From Moraxella canis (GTDB lineage: Bacteria; Pseudomonadota; Gammaproteobacteria; Pseudomonadales; Moraxellaceae), in NCBI RefSeq assembly GCF_002014965.1, contig NZ_MUXT01000008.1, forward strand, positions 148,753-212,752: DNA of 64,000 bases. The letters run 5' to 3'. Shown here in pieces: positions 10,293-20,200 of the stretch; position 1 is the stretch's first letter; each line of letters begins with the position of its first letter. The translations under genes and the position numbers were made by a program. The notes below the pieces were generated by a model. It did no database searches and had not been told where the DNA came from. It saw only the letters and a list, made by a program, of their open reading frames with translations.

Positions 10293-10436
10293 TTTCAGAC
10301 ACTCCTTTTATGGATCATTGATCTTGTGAATAATTTATAATAATCAATAAAATATTCATAATAATAAAAAAGGCTTTTGTTTTTCCATTTTGGAATGATG
10401 AAAATGTTTAAGATTGATTTTATTTAAGTTCAATAA

Positions 10437-10469
10437 AAAAGCAGCCAAACTCATCGCTTGGCTGCTTTT
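10437..10469 (-). terminator. Strong bidirectional-type terminator after sbp copy 2
   Basis: Perfect 12-bp stem (AAAAGCAGCCAA with TTGGCTGCTTTT) and a 9-base loop, A-rich on one side and T-rich on the other. It lies between the two sbp genes, so the copies probably have separate transcripts. Confidence 0.85.
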
Positions 10470-10482
10470 ATACAAAAGTGAA

Positions 10483-11568
10483 TTACTGGTTTTGGGCTTC
10501 AACGGCGAGCTGATCGTACAAGCCGCCATCGCTAAAATAAGTTTTCATGATGCTTGCCCAATCTCCAAATACATCATTTGGGAAAAAGGTCGTCATGACG
10601 GGGAATTTATCGGTATGTTTGGCTAGAATATCAGGATTGCTTGGTCTTAAGAAAAACTTCGTCGCAAGCTCTTGAGCTTCGTCGCTGTACAGATAATTCA
10701 GATACTCTGTTGCAGCTTCGGTTGTGCCTTTGCTATCGGTCACAGATTTCACGACTGCAATCGGATTTTCTGCATTGACAGTATAGCTTGGATAAATAAT
10801 ATCCACATTGCCAAATTTGCCTTTGATGACATTGGCTTCATTTTCAAAAGTGATCAGAACATCACCAATACCACGCTGAGCAAATGTCGTCGTTGCTGCA
10901 CGCCCACCGTTTTCAAATACTTTAACATTGCTTAAAAGTGATTTGGCGAACGCTTGAGTTTGTGCCTCGTTATTATTATAAGCATTCAAGCCATAGCCGT
11001 AAGCGCTCAAGAATGCATAGCGACCGTTACCAGTGGTTTTTGGGTTGGCGATGACGATCTCTGTGCCGCTTGTCGCCAAATCATTCCAGTCTTTGACGCC
11101 TTTAGGGTTGCCTTCTCGCACCAAAAATACGATGGTGCTGGTAAAAGGAATGGCATTATTTGGGAATGCTTGGCGCCAATTGCTATCCACTAGCTTAGCA
11201 TCAGCCAGCAGCTCAATGTCAGAGCCTTGATTCATAGTAGCAACATCTGCTTGCAGTCCGTTTTTCACCGAAAGCGCTTGCTTGCTTGAGCCGCCATGAG
11301 ACTGTTTGATCTCAATTTTGGCATCTGGATGATTGGTCAGATAATGGTTTTTAAAAACTTCATTATATTCTTTATAAAAATCTCGAGATACATCGTACGA
11401 GACATTCAAAAGCTCAATTGAACCTTGAGCAGGTGCTGTGCTGCTGCTCGCAGTGTCAGCACTTTGGGCCGGCGTTTCGGTATTATTAGAGCAGGCAGCT
11501 AAGCCAAAAGCGGCACCAAATGCTGTTGCCATTAATGTTGTCTTTTTCAGTGTCATCAATGTTGTCAT
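10483..11568 (-). CDS. Sulfate/thiosulfate-binding lipoprotein, copy 2
   Basis: Paralogue of the neighbouring binding protein, about 361 residues. The start at 11568 (MTTLMTLKK) is preferred over a longer reading from 11622, because a signal peptide begins there and GGAA lies 7 bases upstream. The lipobox is LAAC followed by SNNTET, then a Ser/Thr/Ala/Gln-rich linker. Mature motifs are nearly those of copy 1: LLNVSYDVSRDFYKEYN, KQSHGGSSKQA, NPKTTGNGRYAFLSAYG, GGRAATTTFAQRGIGDVL, YPSYTVNAENPIAVV. Divergent from metZ with about 200 bp between the starts, consistent with a shared sulfur-responsive control region, although no specific operator was identified. Confidence 0.9.
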   Translation of the reverse strand: MTTLMTLKKTTLMATAFGAAFGLAACSNNTETPAQSADTASSSTAPAQGSIELLNVSYDVSRDFYKEYNEVFKNHYLTNHPDAKIEIKQSHGGSSKQALSVKNGLQADVATMNQGSDIELLADAKLVDSNWRQAFPNNAIPFTSTIVFLVREGNPKGVKDWNDLATSGTEIVIANPKTTGNGRYAFLSAYGYGLNAYNNNEAQTQAFAKSLLSNVKVFENGGRAATTTFAQRGIGDVLITFENEANVIKGKFGNVDIIYPSYTVNAENPIAVVKSVTDSKGTTEAATEYLNYLYSDEAQELATKFFLRPSNPDILAKHTDKFPVMTTFFPNDVFGDWASIMKTYFSDGGLYDQLAVEAQNQ

Positions 11569-11772
11569 GATAAATTCCAAACCAAATGAATAGATGGTGC
11601 ATACTTTACGCAAATTTGTCATAAAAAACCAACGACAAATCAGACTTTTTATTTTCTATTTTGGAATTAGTAAACACCCATAAATCAGTCCGAGTGTGGC
11701 AAATGACTGATGAAAATCCAAAAAAATTATGCTATGCTTACCGTGTTTTATATCCCAATTTAAGGAATTTTT

Positions 11773-13008
11773 ATGACTCAGCTTGACCCAAATTGGCAGA
11801 CAGATGCACTTGATCCAAGCCTTGGCTATTTTGAGCAGACTTTGGCAGTTCGAGGCGGGTATCATCGCACGGATGAAGGTGAGCATAACGAAGCGATCTT
11901 TACAACCAGTAGCTATGTGTACGCCAGCGCCGCCGATGCCGCCGATCATTTTAATGGCAATCTCAAGGGCAATGTTTATTCGCGTCATACCAATCCGACG
12001 GTCAGAGCGTTTGAGCGTCGTTTAGCTTTGCTTGAAAATGGTGAGCGAGCTGTGGCGACTGCTTCAGGCATGGGCGCCATACTAACCATGTGTTTGGCGT
12101 ATCTAAAAGCAGGCGATCATTTGCTTTGCGCCAAGCAGTTGTTTGGGTCATCAGTCGCGCTTTTTGATGGGTATTTTCAAGGATTTGGGGTAGAGGTCAG
12201 TTATGTGGACTGCTTTGATAATGAAGCATGGGCAGCGGCAATCCGTCCAAATACCCGTGTGCTTTATTGCGAAAGTCCAAGTAACCCTTTAGCGCAAATT
12301 GCCGATTTGCGCTACTTGTCCAGTCTTGCCCATGCACACGAAGCTTTATTAATTGTTGATAATTGTTTTGCCACACCAGCCATCCAAAAGCCACTGGATC
12401 TAGGAGCTGACGTGGTCATTCATTCAGCCACCAAATATATTGATGGACAAGGGCGTATCTTGGGCGGAGCGCTTGTTGGGCGTGATGAGTTGATGGAGAA
12501 GGCATTTGGCGTGGTGCGCACGGGCGGCATCAGTCTGTCACCCTTCAATGCCTGGGTGCTCTTAAAGGGACTTGAAACCCTGTCCTTACGCATGAAGGCG
12601 CATTGTGATAATGCCAATCAAGTCGCTCAATTTTTAGCAAGTCATCCCAATGTCAAAAAAGTTCATTTTTCAGGGCTGTCAGACCACCCATCGCATGAGC
12701 TCGCCAAATCTCAGCATACCGCACTGGAAGTGGATGGGGGAGCATTTGGGGCGATCATCGGATTTGAAGTGGCTGATCAAGCTTCAGCGTGGCAAGTGAT
12801 TGACAGCACTTGTATGATTAGTATTACTAATAATTTAGGCGATGCCAAAACCACCATTACCCATCCTGCTACCACCACCCATTTTCGCATGACGCCCGAA
12901 CAGCGCATTGAAGCGGGCGTCAATGATGGCTTAATTCGGTTATCGGTTGGGATTGAAGATGCTCGGGATATTATCAAGGATTTGGCACACGGTTTAGATG
13001 CGCTTTAG
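11773..13008 (+). CDS. metZ: O-succinylhomoserine sulfhydrylase
   Basis: PLP enzyme of the Cys/Met-metabolism fold type I family. It makes homocysteine directly from O-succinylhomoserine and sulfide in methionine synthesis. 411 residues, strongly resembling Pseudomonas MetZ: TLAVRGGYHRTDEGEH, TTSSYVYASAADAADHF, GNVYSRHTNPTVR, SGMGAILTM, ESPSNPLAQIADL and VDNCFATPA. The PLP lysine is K221 in HSATKYIDGQGR. The C-terminus has the ITNNLGDAKTTITHPATTTH block. ATG at 11773 follows AAGGAATTTTT. It lies divergent to the sulfate-binding genes, so sulfate capture and sulfur incorporation sit together. An O-acetylhomoserine preference cannot be fully excluded. Confidence 0.93.
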   Translation: MTQLDPNWQTDALDPSLGYFEQTLAVRGGYHRTDEGEHNEAIFTTSSYVYASAADAADHFNGNLKGNVYSRHTNPTVRAFERRLALLENGERAVATASGMGAILTMCLAYLKAGDHLLCAKQLFGSSVALFDGYFQGFGVEVSYVDCFDNEAWAAAIRPNTRVLYCESPSNPLAQIADLRYLSSLAHAHEALLIVDNCFATPAIQKPLDLGADVVIHSATKYIDGQGRILGGALVGRDELMEKAFGVVRTGGISLSPFNAWVLLKGLETLSLRMKAHCDNANQVAQFLASHPNVKKVHFSGLSDHPSHELAKSQHTALEVDGGAFGAIIGFEVADQASAWQVIDSTCMISITNNLGDAKTTITHPATTTHFRMTPEQRIEAGVNDGLIRLSVGIEDARDIIKDLAHGLDAL

Positions 13009-13021
13009 ACAGAGCTTACAT

Positions 13022-13067
13022 AATTAACCATAGCTTAATTTGAGATAATCTATGGTTAATTTTTTAA
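13022..13067 (+). terminator. Terminator of metZ
   Basis: Perfect 12-bp stem (AATTAACCATAG with CTATGGTTAATT), a 16-base loop and a T run, starting 13 bases after the metZ stop. Confidence 0.85.
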
Positions 13068-13242
13068 TAATCAATTATTTAAAATAATTTTAAATAACAT
13101 GATAAAAATTACTAAGATGATAAATGGGTTTTCAGTCTGATGTGTTTATGTTAAAATGACCAAAACACACAAAATGATAACCACTATCAGTCAAACCAAA
13201 TCTGTTTAGTCACCTTATTTTAACTACAATTTGAGTCATCGC

Positions 13243-14373
13243 ATGAGTTATTCTATTTTTTGCCAAACTAAAAATAATGCTTTGTTAGAGCCGATGTTTT
13301 TTGGTCAGCCGGTGAATGTCTCTCGCTATGACCAACAAAAGCACCCGATTTTTGAGCAGCTTATCGAAAAGCAGCTGTCGTTTTTTTGGCGTCCCGAAGA
13401 GATAGATGTCTCAAAAGATCGTATTGATTTTGCCGAGCTTTCTACGCACGAGCAGCACATTTTTTTAAGTAATCTTAAATATCAGACCTTGCTTGACAGC
13501 ATCCAAGGTCGTAGCCCAAATGTGGTTTTATTACCTTTGGTTTCTATTCCTGAGCTTGAGACTTGGATTGAGACATGGTCATTTAGTGAGACGATTCATT
13601 CGCGCAGCTACACACATATTATCCGTAATGTTGTCAACGATCCAAGTAAGATTTTTGAAGATATTGTGGATAATGAGTATATCCTTGAGCGTGCAAGTGA
13701 TATCGCCAAATATTATGACGACCTACATTTATGTGCCAAATTGTATGACTTACATGGTGAGGGCTTTTATCAAATTGACGGTCAGTCGGTTGAAGTGACT
13801 CTGCCAAAACTAAAAAAACAGCTGTATTTATGCATTGTCGCTGTAAATGTGCTTGAAGCCATTCGGTTTTATGTGTCCTTTGCTTGCTCTTTTGCCTTTG
13901 CTGAACGTAAAGTCATGGAAGGTAATGCCAAAATTATCAAAATGATTGCGCGTGATGAAGCTTTGCATTTAAATGGTACTCAGCATATGATTAATCTTAT
14001 GCGCCAAGGCAGAGATGATCCTGAAATGGTCGCCATTGCCGAAGCGTGTCAGCAAGAAGCGATTGAGATCTTTAAAAGTGCCGCCGAGCAGGAAAAAGCT
14101 TGGGCAGACTATTTGTTCAAAGATGGTTCAATGATTGGTCTGAACCGAGATATTTTATGCCAATATATTGAGTTTATCACCAATACTCGCATGTCAGCCA
14201 TTGGATTGCCAGCCATTTTTGAAACTAAAAGTAATCCCATTCCTTGGATTAATGCTTGGCTGTCTTCGGACAATGTCCAGGTTGCCCCTCAAGAAACGGA
14301 AATTACAACTTATTTGGTTGGTCAGATTGATTCTGATTTGGATGATGTGGATCTGGATGATTTTGAGCTATAA
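13243..14373 (+). CDS. nrdB: Class Ia ribonucleotide reductase beta subunit
   Basis: Beta (R2) subunit that houses the diiron-tyrosyl radical used by NrdA to reduce ribonucleotides. From the ATG at 13243 it has 376 residues, exactly the E. coli length, and matches it throughout ([47 protein letters not shown]). The radical tyrosine is Y123 in HSRSYTHII; the first iron ligand is D85. An in-frame TTG at 13231 would add four residues but the ATG fits the family. The tail [10 protein letters not shown] is the usual acidic C-terminus that docks to NrdA. nrdA is not adjacent; a ferredoxin gene follows. Confidence 0.96.
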   Translation: MSYSIFCQTKNNALLEPMFFGQPVNVSRYDQQKHPIFEQLIEKQLSFFWRPEEIDVSKDRIDFAELSTHEQHIFLSNLKYQTLLDSIQGRSPNVVLLPLVSIPELETWIETWSFSETIHSRSYTHIIRNVVNDPSKIFEDIVDNEYILERASDIAKYYDDLHLCAKLYDLHGEGFYQIDGQSVEVTLPKLKKQLYLCIVAVNVLEAIRFYVSFACSFAFAERKVMEGNAKIIKMIARDEALHLNGTQHMINLMRQGRDDPEMVAIAEACQQEAIEIFKSAAEQEKAWADYLFKDGSMIGLNRDILCQYIEFITNTRMSAIGLPAIFETKSNPIPWINAWLSSDNVQVAPQETEITTYLVGQIDSDLDDVDLDDFEL

Positions 14374-14381
14374 TTATCAAA

Positions 14382-14405
14382 AGGGCTTGTGATCACACAA
14401 GCCCT
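14382..14405 (+). terminator. Hairpin between nrdB and the ferredoxin gene
   Basis: Perfect 10-bp GC-rich stem (AGGGCTTGTG with CACAAGCCCT) and a 4-base loop, 9 bases after nrdB. No T run follows, so it may attenuate or protect the transcript end rather than fully terminate. Confidence 0.5.
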
Positions 14406-14447
14406 AATTCATAAATCAGTCATAACAAGAAAAATAAAGATTGCGAT

Positions 14448-14789
14448 ATGGGTTGGATATTTACTGACGAGACACGATTTTATTTACACGACAACGAAAC
14501 ACTGCTCGATGGCATGATCCGTACAGAGCATAAAAAGGTGCGCTATGAATGCCGACAAGGCTACTGTGGCACTTGCCGCATGAAAGTGATTGCAACCACA
14601 GGATCGATCACTTTGGTAAAAAAACCGTTGGCGACTTTAGCAGACGACGAAATATTGGCGTGCTGCTGTACTTTAAATGGGACAGCCAAAGTCAGCTATT
14701 ATCCTAAAAATGATAATCAGTTAATGCTACAAAAACTAAAGCTCAATCCTATCACTGATATTACTAGGACTACACTTAAAAGTGGATAA
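14448..14789 (+). CDS. [2Fe-2S] ferredoxin, YfaE-like
   Basis: Plant-type [2Fe-2S] ferredoxin of 113 residues. The cluster ligands are C35, C40 and C43 in CRQGYCGTC, and one of C72-C74 in ACCC. E. coli YfaE, encoded beside nrdB, maintains the diiron cofactor and regenerates the tyrosyl radical of NrdB; the same position here supports that role. ATG at 14448, 74 bases after nrdB with a hairpin between. The C-terminal tail of about 25 residues is longer than in YfaE. Function in radical maintenance is inferred from context. Confidence 0.85.
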   Translation: MGWIFTDETRFYLHDNETLLDGMIRTEHKKVRYECRQGYCGTCRMKVIATTGSITLVKKPLATLADDEILACCCTLNGTAKVSYYPKNDNQLMLQKLKLNPITDITRTTLKSG

Positions 14790-14972
14790 ATGAAACATGC
14801 CCATCATTGAGCTCGGTTATCGATCCATTTTTAATTATTAAATAATGATATAGCTCCTACTTGCTTTGACCATTATTAACTCGGGTGGATATCGATATAA
14901 AGCCTTGAGCGGGTCAAAAAATCGACAAAGTGTTTTTAATGCATTTAATTAAGTCAAGATACTATTTTAACA

Positions 14973-16353
14973 ATGTCGCAAAGTAAAATAAATATGCTTT
15001 TAATTAATGCAGGAAAACTATTTCCTTTTACTCAAAAAAGTAGAGGGGGTATAACTCGCCCAGAGCATATTAATGATATTGAAAAAGCTGTTTTGGATAT
15101 TAAAATTATTCATGCCGATCCTAATCGGTGCTATTACCTTAGATTTGTCGCTTTGGATTGCGATGCGATTGATAATCCTAAAGCATTGAATGGTTGGGAG
15201 TTTGTCTCAATTTTAAAATCAGACTATGAGGCGGGAGTAGATAACATCACTTATTTAACCCAGCCAAGCCTAGATTCAGCGAAACTTCGGGTGCAGCTAA
15301 ACGGCGGTATCATTAGTCATGTTTTTCATGCAATAGACGGTCAACCAGAGCTGATTTCTGTGACACTGGATGGTTCATTTTTGCCTAAAAAAGTAATTAT
15401 CTAAAACTATCCCCAGATGTATCAGGATATGATCATATTATTCATGAAAGTTGCTATATTCCTACAAACATAAACTTTAATGAAGCCATTAATAGCATAA
15501 CTCAGCGTATGGATGAGTTAGACAGAACACTAGAGAGGTCTATTGAAAATATGAAAGCAACTTCTGAAACAGTCTATGCTAAGTTAAAAGCTCAATGCTT
15601 TGGGATATTGCCTATTGATCCAGAAGGTAAGCCTGTTTATGATAATATACTGCATTATAAACGGTTAAACCATCAAACCTATCCGGCCTCTATCACAAAA
15701 GTAATGACCGCATTAGTTGCTTTAGAGTATCTTAGCTTGGATCAAAAAATCACGATTATTGAAGATGACATAGTGACTGGCTCTGGATACAACTTAAAAG
15801 CAGGAGATGTGATTAGTATCCAAGACTTAATAATTAATATGATGCTACCATCAAGCAATATTGCTGCTAAAGCGATTGCTCGAGCAACCTCCCTAGTAGC
15901 TGGCTTAGATTTTGTTGCTATGATGAATAGTAAGGCGAGGCAGTTGGATATGACATCAACTGTATTTAAAAATCCGACAGGACTGCCAGATTCTCAGCAA
16001 CTGTCTACAGTTAAAGATATGATGAGATTGGGTGTTGCCGCCTCAAAACATCCTGACTTTTCTCAACTCTGGGGATTGAAAACAGCATCACTAACAGTAA
16101 CAGGTCTTAATGCTCGAACCATTAAGGTTGAATCCTCTTTCTTGAAGGTAAAACAAAATCCGTGGTGCTTAGGTGGTAAATCTGGCAGTTTTAAAGATTG
16201 TGCCATGTGACACTAAAATCAGGCTATACAGGTATTGTTGTTATTCTTAAGTCTCCTAGTATTGAACAAAGAGATGTGGATATGCAAAGCATTGTTAATA
16301 ATGTAAAAAAGCATTATATCTATCCCAATTCTAGTAAAATTATTAGAATTTAA
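14973..16353 (+). pseudogene. Broken gene: unknown N-terminal domain, coiled coil and DD-carboxypeptidase-like domain
   Basis: Three adjoining frames read as one protein of about 460 residues. Part 1 (14973-15404, 143 residues) is an unrecognised domain with SRGGITRPEHINDIEKAV and NNPKALNGWEF-like segments. A shift at the A6 run 15387-15392 is the only place where the frame can pass to part 2: frame 2 has a stop at 15386 and part 1 stops at 15402. Part 2 (to 16210) holds a predicted coiled coil (ITQRMDELDRTLERSIENMK) and a serine DD-peptidase core: SITK (SxxK), SSN (SxN) and KSG (KTG-like). A second shift between 16195 and 16206 restores a tail ending at 16353. No signal peptide is seen. Both breaks are single-base and could be sequence error. 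Base use is more AT-rich than in flanking housekeeping genes. A phage origin is possible but unproven. Confidence 0.6.
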
Positions 16354-16394
16354 TTTGACGCTAAAAACTGATGAGTGTGATCAAAGATAGAGCA

Positions 16395-16425
16395 AATAAC
16401 AAGGAGTGGTTAGCTCCTTGTTATT
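16395..16425 (+). terminator. Perfect hairpin downstream of the DD-peptidase pseudogene
   Basis: 12-bp perfect stem (AATAACAAGGAG with CTCCTTGTTATT), 7-base loop, 42 bases after the last stop. No clean T run follows, so termination is likely but not certain. Confidence 0.5.
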
Positions 16426-16555
16426 CTATAAGGCGAATGAACTACCAGGTAGAGTAGTCACTTACATAATACTCACACATATGATTTTTATTAAATATCC
16501 TAAAAACTCCCTTTCATTGTTATATGATTATTATGCACGGGTCGCTGATCTACGC

Positions 16556-16561
16556 TATAAT
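16556..16561 (+). promoter_or_regulatory. Probable -10 box upstream of the thiE-like gene
   Basis: TATAAT 60 bases before the start codon at 16621. No good -35 box at the normal spacing, so this is only a partial promoter call. Confidence 0.35.
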
Positions 16562-16620
16562 ACCTTTTTGATTTTAATTTAGCGGTTTTAGAACAAAATA
16601 ATCAATTAGGATGATGATAA

Positions 16621-17283
16621 ATGACTTCACAAGGTAATGATAAAGCACCTAAATTGTACTTACTCACCAATGATGATGAGATATCAACTTTGTTAGATAA
16701 GCTTGAGCGGGTGTTTGATACAGGCACGGTGTCATTGCTGCAAGTGCGCCGCAAGTCCACCTTGAAGCTGTATGATTTGGCGACGGTATATCGAGAAGCT
16801 GAAATGATCGTAAGCCTTGCTAGCGATTATGATATCGATGTGGTGATGAATGATGATTTAGAGCTTGCATCGCATTTTGGGACGGGGCTGCACTTGGGTC
16901 AGCGTGATGGCAGCGTGCGGGTTGCCAGAGAGATTTTGGGGGATGATGTGGTTATTGGTCGTACCTGCCATACAGACATTGCCCTATTTAAAGAAGCTAA
17001 GCGTGAAGGTGCTACTTATGGTGCCATGGGCACAGCATTTGCCTCTATCACCAAGCCGCGCGCAAATATCATCTCAAGAGACATTTTAAAAAAAGCCACT
17101 GAATTTGATTTTCCTTTATGCGTGATTGGTGGTATTGCCCTTGAAAATATCCACCAGCTTCGGGATGATCTAAACGGCGCGCCCGTTGATTATATCGCTG
17201 TCACAGCCGACATCATGGGGCATTCGGTGGATACCATCGCGGATAAATGCTTGGCGTGGCAACAAAAACTTAATACTTGGTAA
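16621..17283 (+). CDS. Thiamine phosphate synthase family protein (ThiE-like)
   Basis: TIM-barrel protein of the ThiE/TenI family, 220 residues. ThiE couples hydroxymethylpyrimidine diphosphate and thiazole phosphate to give thiamine phosphate. Matching features: LLQVRRKST (the family LQLRxK strand), VVMNDDLELA (family INDxxxLA), GLHLGQRDG, VIGRTCHT, YGAMGTAFASITKP (family xxGxxFxTxTK) and CVIGGIALENI. ATG at 16621 follows AGGATGATG. The gene lies 4 bases before mfd and away from any other thiamine gene, so it could be the true ThiE or a TenI-like relative. The pyrimidine-binding residues appear largely conserved, which favours ThiE. Confidence 0.75.
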   Translation: MTSQGNDKAPKLYLLTNDDEISTLLDKLERVFDTGTVSLLQVRRKSTLKLYDLATVYREAEMIVSLASDYDIDVVMNDDLELASHFGTGLHLGQRDGSVRVAREILGDDVVIGRTCHTDIALFKEAKREGATYGAMGTAFASITKPRANIISRDILKKATEFDFPLCVIGGIALENIHQLRDDLNGAPVDYIAVTADIMGHSVDTIADKCLAWQQKLNTW

Positions 17284-17287
17284 TACG

Positions 17288-20200
17288 ATGATTGAGACAC
17301 TGAATAAATTAAATTTACCAACCAAAGCAAATTTTAAGAAACCTTTACCCTTACTAGGTGGCGCGGATGTGAGTTTTTGGCTTGCGCTGGCAGCCAAAAG
17401 TGAAGAGCGGCTGATCGTGATGATCGCCAACAATCAAAATGAGCTCAACCAGTTGGAGACTGAGTTATCTTTTTTTGGCGTTGATGCGCACGTTTTCCCA
17501 GACTGGGAGATTTTGGCTTATGATCAGCTGTCCGTCCATCAAGATATCATTTCAGAACGCATCGCCTTACTGACACGGATGCCTACGACTGGGATTTTAT
17601 TGGTGAGCGCTCAGACGCTGATGCAGCGTATCGCGCCGCCAAGTTGGCTGATAGGACAGCATTTTGATTTGACCGTCGGCGATCGACTTGATATTAATGA
17701 GCAGCGACTTCGGCTCACCAAAGCAGGTTATGTGCAGACGGACAATGTGTTTGAGCCGGGCGAATTTGCGGTTCGTGGCAGCATTGTGGATATTTTTGCG
17801 GTTGGTCAAAGCCTGCCGTTTCGCATTGATTTGTTTGATGAAGACATTGAAACGATCAAATTTTTTGATCCTGATAGCCAGCGCACTTTATCTGATGATG
17901 ATTTATTTCAGCTAAAAAAAGATGCCCAAGCAGGTCTGAATACGCATCATGCCCAAAAGCTGCCATCTTATGCCAAACTTACTGAGTTTCGCCTGCTACC
18001 TGCCAAAGAATTTCCTTTAGAAGAAGGGCGTGAGAATTTTCGCCAAAATTTTGCCAGTCTGTTTCCCGATGCCAGCGCTCGCAAGATAGAATTTTATAAT
18101 GATGTCATGGCAGCCATCGCGCCCCAAGGGATTGAATTTTATTCGCCTTTATTTTTTGATCTTGAAGATTGGATGAAGACGGGTAGTTTATTTAGCTATT
18201 TGCCCGATGATGCACTGATGGTCAGTCACGATGATCTTGCTACTCGTCATGATGAGTATTATCAGCAAATCCAAGCGCGCCACCATTCGCGTGCGCATGA
18301 TAAATCGCTACCTGTCATGCCGCCTGATTATTTATTTTTAGCAAATAATGAATTTCATCAAGCATTGAAGGCTTATCCCAGAGTCATCGTTAGCACAAAC
18401 AGCGCTGATGCTAAGATTGGCGCTATGCAGAGCTTAGACCCACCGACTTTGGCTATCAATCACCAAGCCGCTGAACCTTTATCTGAGCTGCTATCATTCA
18501 TCAAATCAGAACAAGTGCCGATTTTATTGGTTGCCGAAAGCGCTGGTCGCCGTGAGATCATTCTTGAGCTTCTCAAAGGTAAGATCGCCGTACAAATAGT
18601 TAAAGATTATCAAGAATTTATTGATAATTTGGACCAGTTTCATGCCGATCGTATCGCCTTGAGTGTCGCGCCGATTGAGCGTGGGCTTTGGTTGCGTTAC
18701 GAAGCGGGCGGCTTATGCATTATTTCAGAGACACAAATTTTTGGTAGGCAAGTCCTGCAAACACGCCGCCGCCGTCAATCAAGCATTTCGCAAGCTTTTT
18801 TGGTCAAATCGGTAACCGAGCTGACCGAAGGGGCGCTGGTGGTTCATCTTGAGCATGGGATTGGGCGCTATCACGGCTTGGTGGTGCTGGATGTGGGTGA
18901 AGGTGAGCAAGAATTCATTCATCTAAAATATGCTGATGATGCCAGTATCTATGTGCCTATTACCAATTTGGCGCTGATTGGGCGATACAGCGGCACGGAT
19001 TCTGAAGCGGTCAGCCTATCTAAAATCGGCTCAGGCAAATGGGAAAAAGCCAAGCTAAAAGCGCTTGAGCAAATCCATGATGTCGCCGCTGAGCTTTTGA
19101 ATGTGCAGGCGCGCAGAAATGCCAAATCAGGCATCAGCTTTGATATCGATATGGCTCAATATGAGCTGTTTGCTAGCCAATTCGCTTTTGAAGAAACCCT
19201 CGATCAAGCTGAAGCCATCCATGCGGTGATGCATGATATGAAACAAAATAAACCGATGGATCGACTGATCTGTGGGGATGTTGGCTTTGGAAAGACTGAA
19301 GTGGCAATGCGTGCAGCATTCATCGCGGTGCAGGCAGGCTATCAAGTCGCCGTGCTTGTTCCGACGACGCTTTTGGCAGGTCAGCACGAAGACAGTTTCT
19401 TGAATCGCTTTGCCGATTGGCCGATTAAAATCGAGAGTTTATCCAGATTTGGCAATAAAAAGCATCAAGACAACATCCTTGCAGGGCTGGCTGATGGCAC
19501 GGTGGATATAGTGATCGGCACACATAAGCTCATCCAAGACGATGTCAAGTTCAAGCGGCTTGGTTTGATGATCATTGATGAAGAGCATCGTTTTGGCGTG
19601 CGCCACAAAGAGCGCATCAAGGCACTACAAACCGATATCGACAGTCTGTCTATGACTGCCACGCCCATCCCACGCACACTGAACATGGCGCTATCAGGCA
19701 TGCAAGATATCTCTATCATCGCCACACCGCCTGCCAGACGCTTAGCGATTAAGACTTTTTTATTACCCAAATCTGATGAGACGATTAAAGAGGCGATTTT
19801 GCGGGAGATACTCAGGGGTGGTCAGGTGTATTATCTGCATAATGATGTTGCCAGTATCGAGACGGCGGCTGAGTCGCTTCGTGAGTTGGTCGGTGAAGCG
19901 CGGGTGGCGGTCGCACATGGGCAGATGAATGAACGCGAGCTGTCCGCGGTGATGAATGATTTTTATCATAAAAAATTCAATGTGCTGGTTGCCAGCACCA
20001 TCATTGAGACAGGCATCGATGTACCCAATGCCAACACCATTATCATTCACCGAGCGGATAAATTTGGTATCGCTCAGCTGCATCAGCTGCGCGGCCGTGT
20101 GGGACGAAGCCATCATCAGGCTTATTGCTATCTGATGGTGCCGTCCTTGAAAGGCTTGTCAAGCGATGCCAAAAAACGCCTGAATGCCATCACCAGAGCC

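Noticed and set aside
17186..17287. Longer Mfd start inside the thiE-like gene
   Set aside because: The extra residues have no family counterpart and overlap the upstream coding frame; ATG at 17288 is sufficient.
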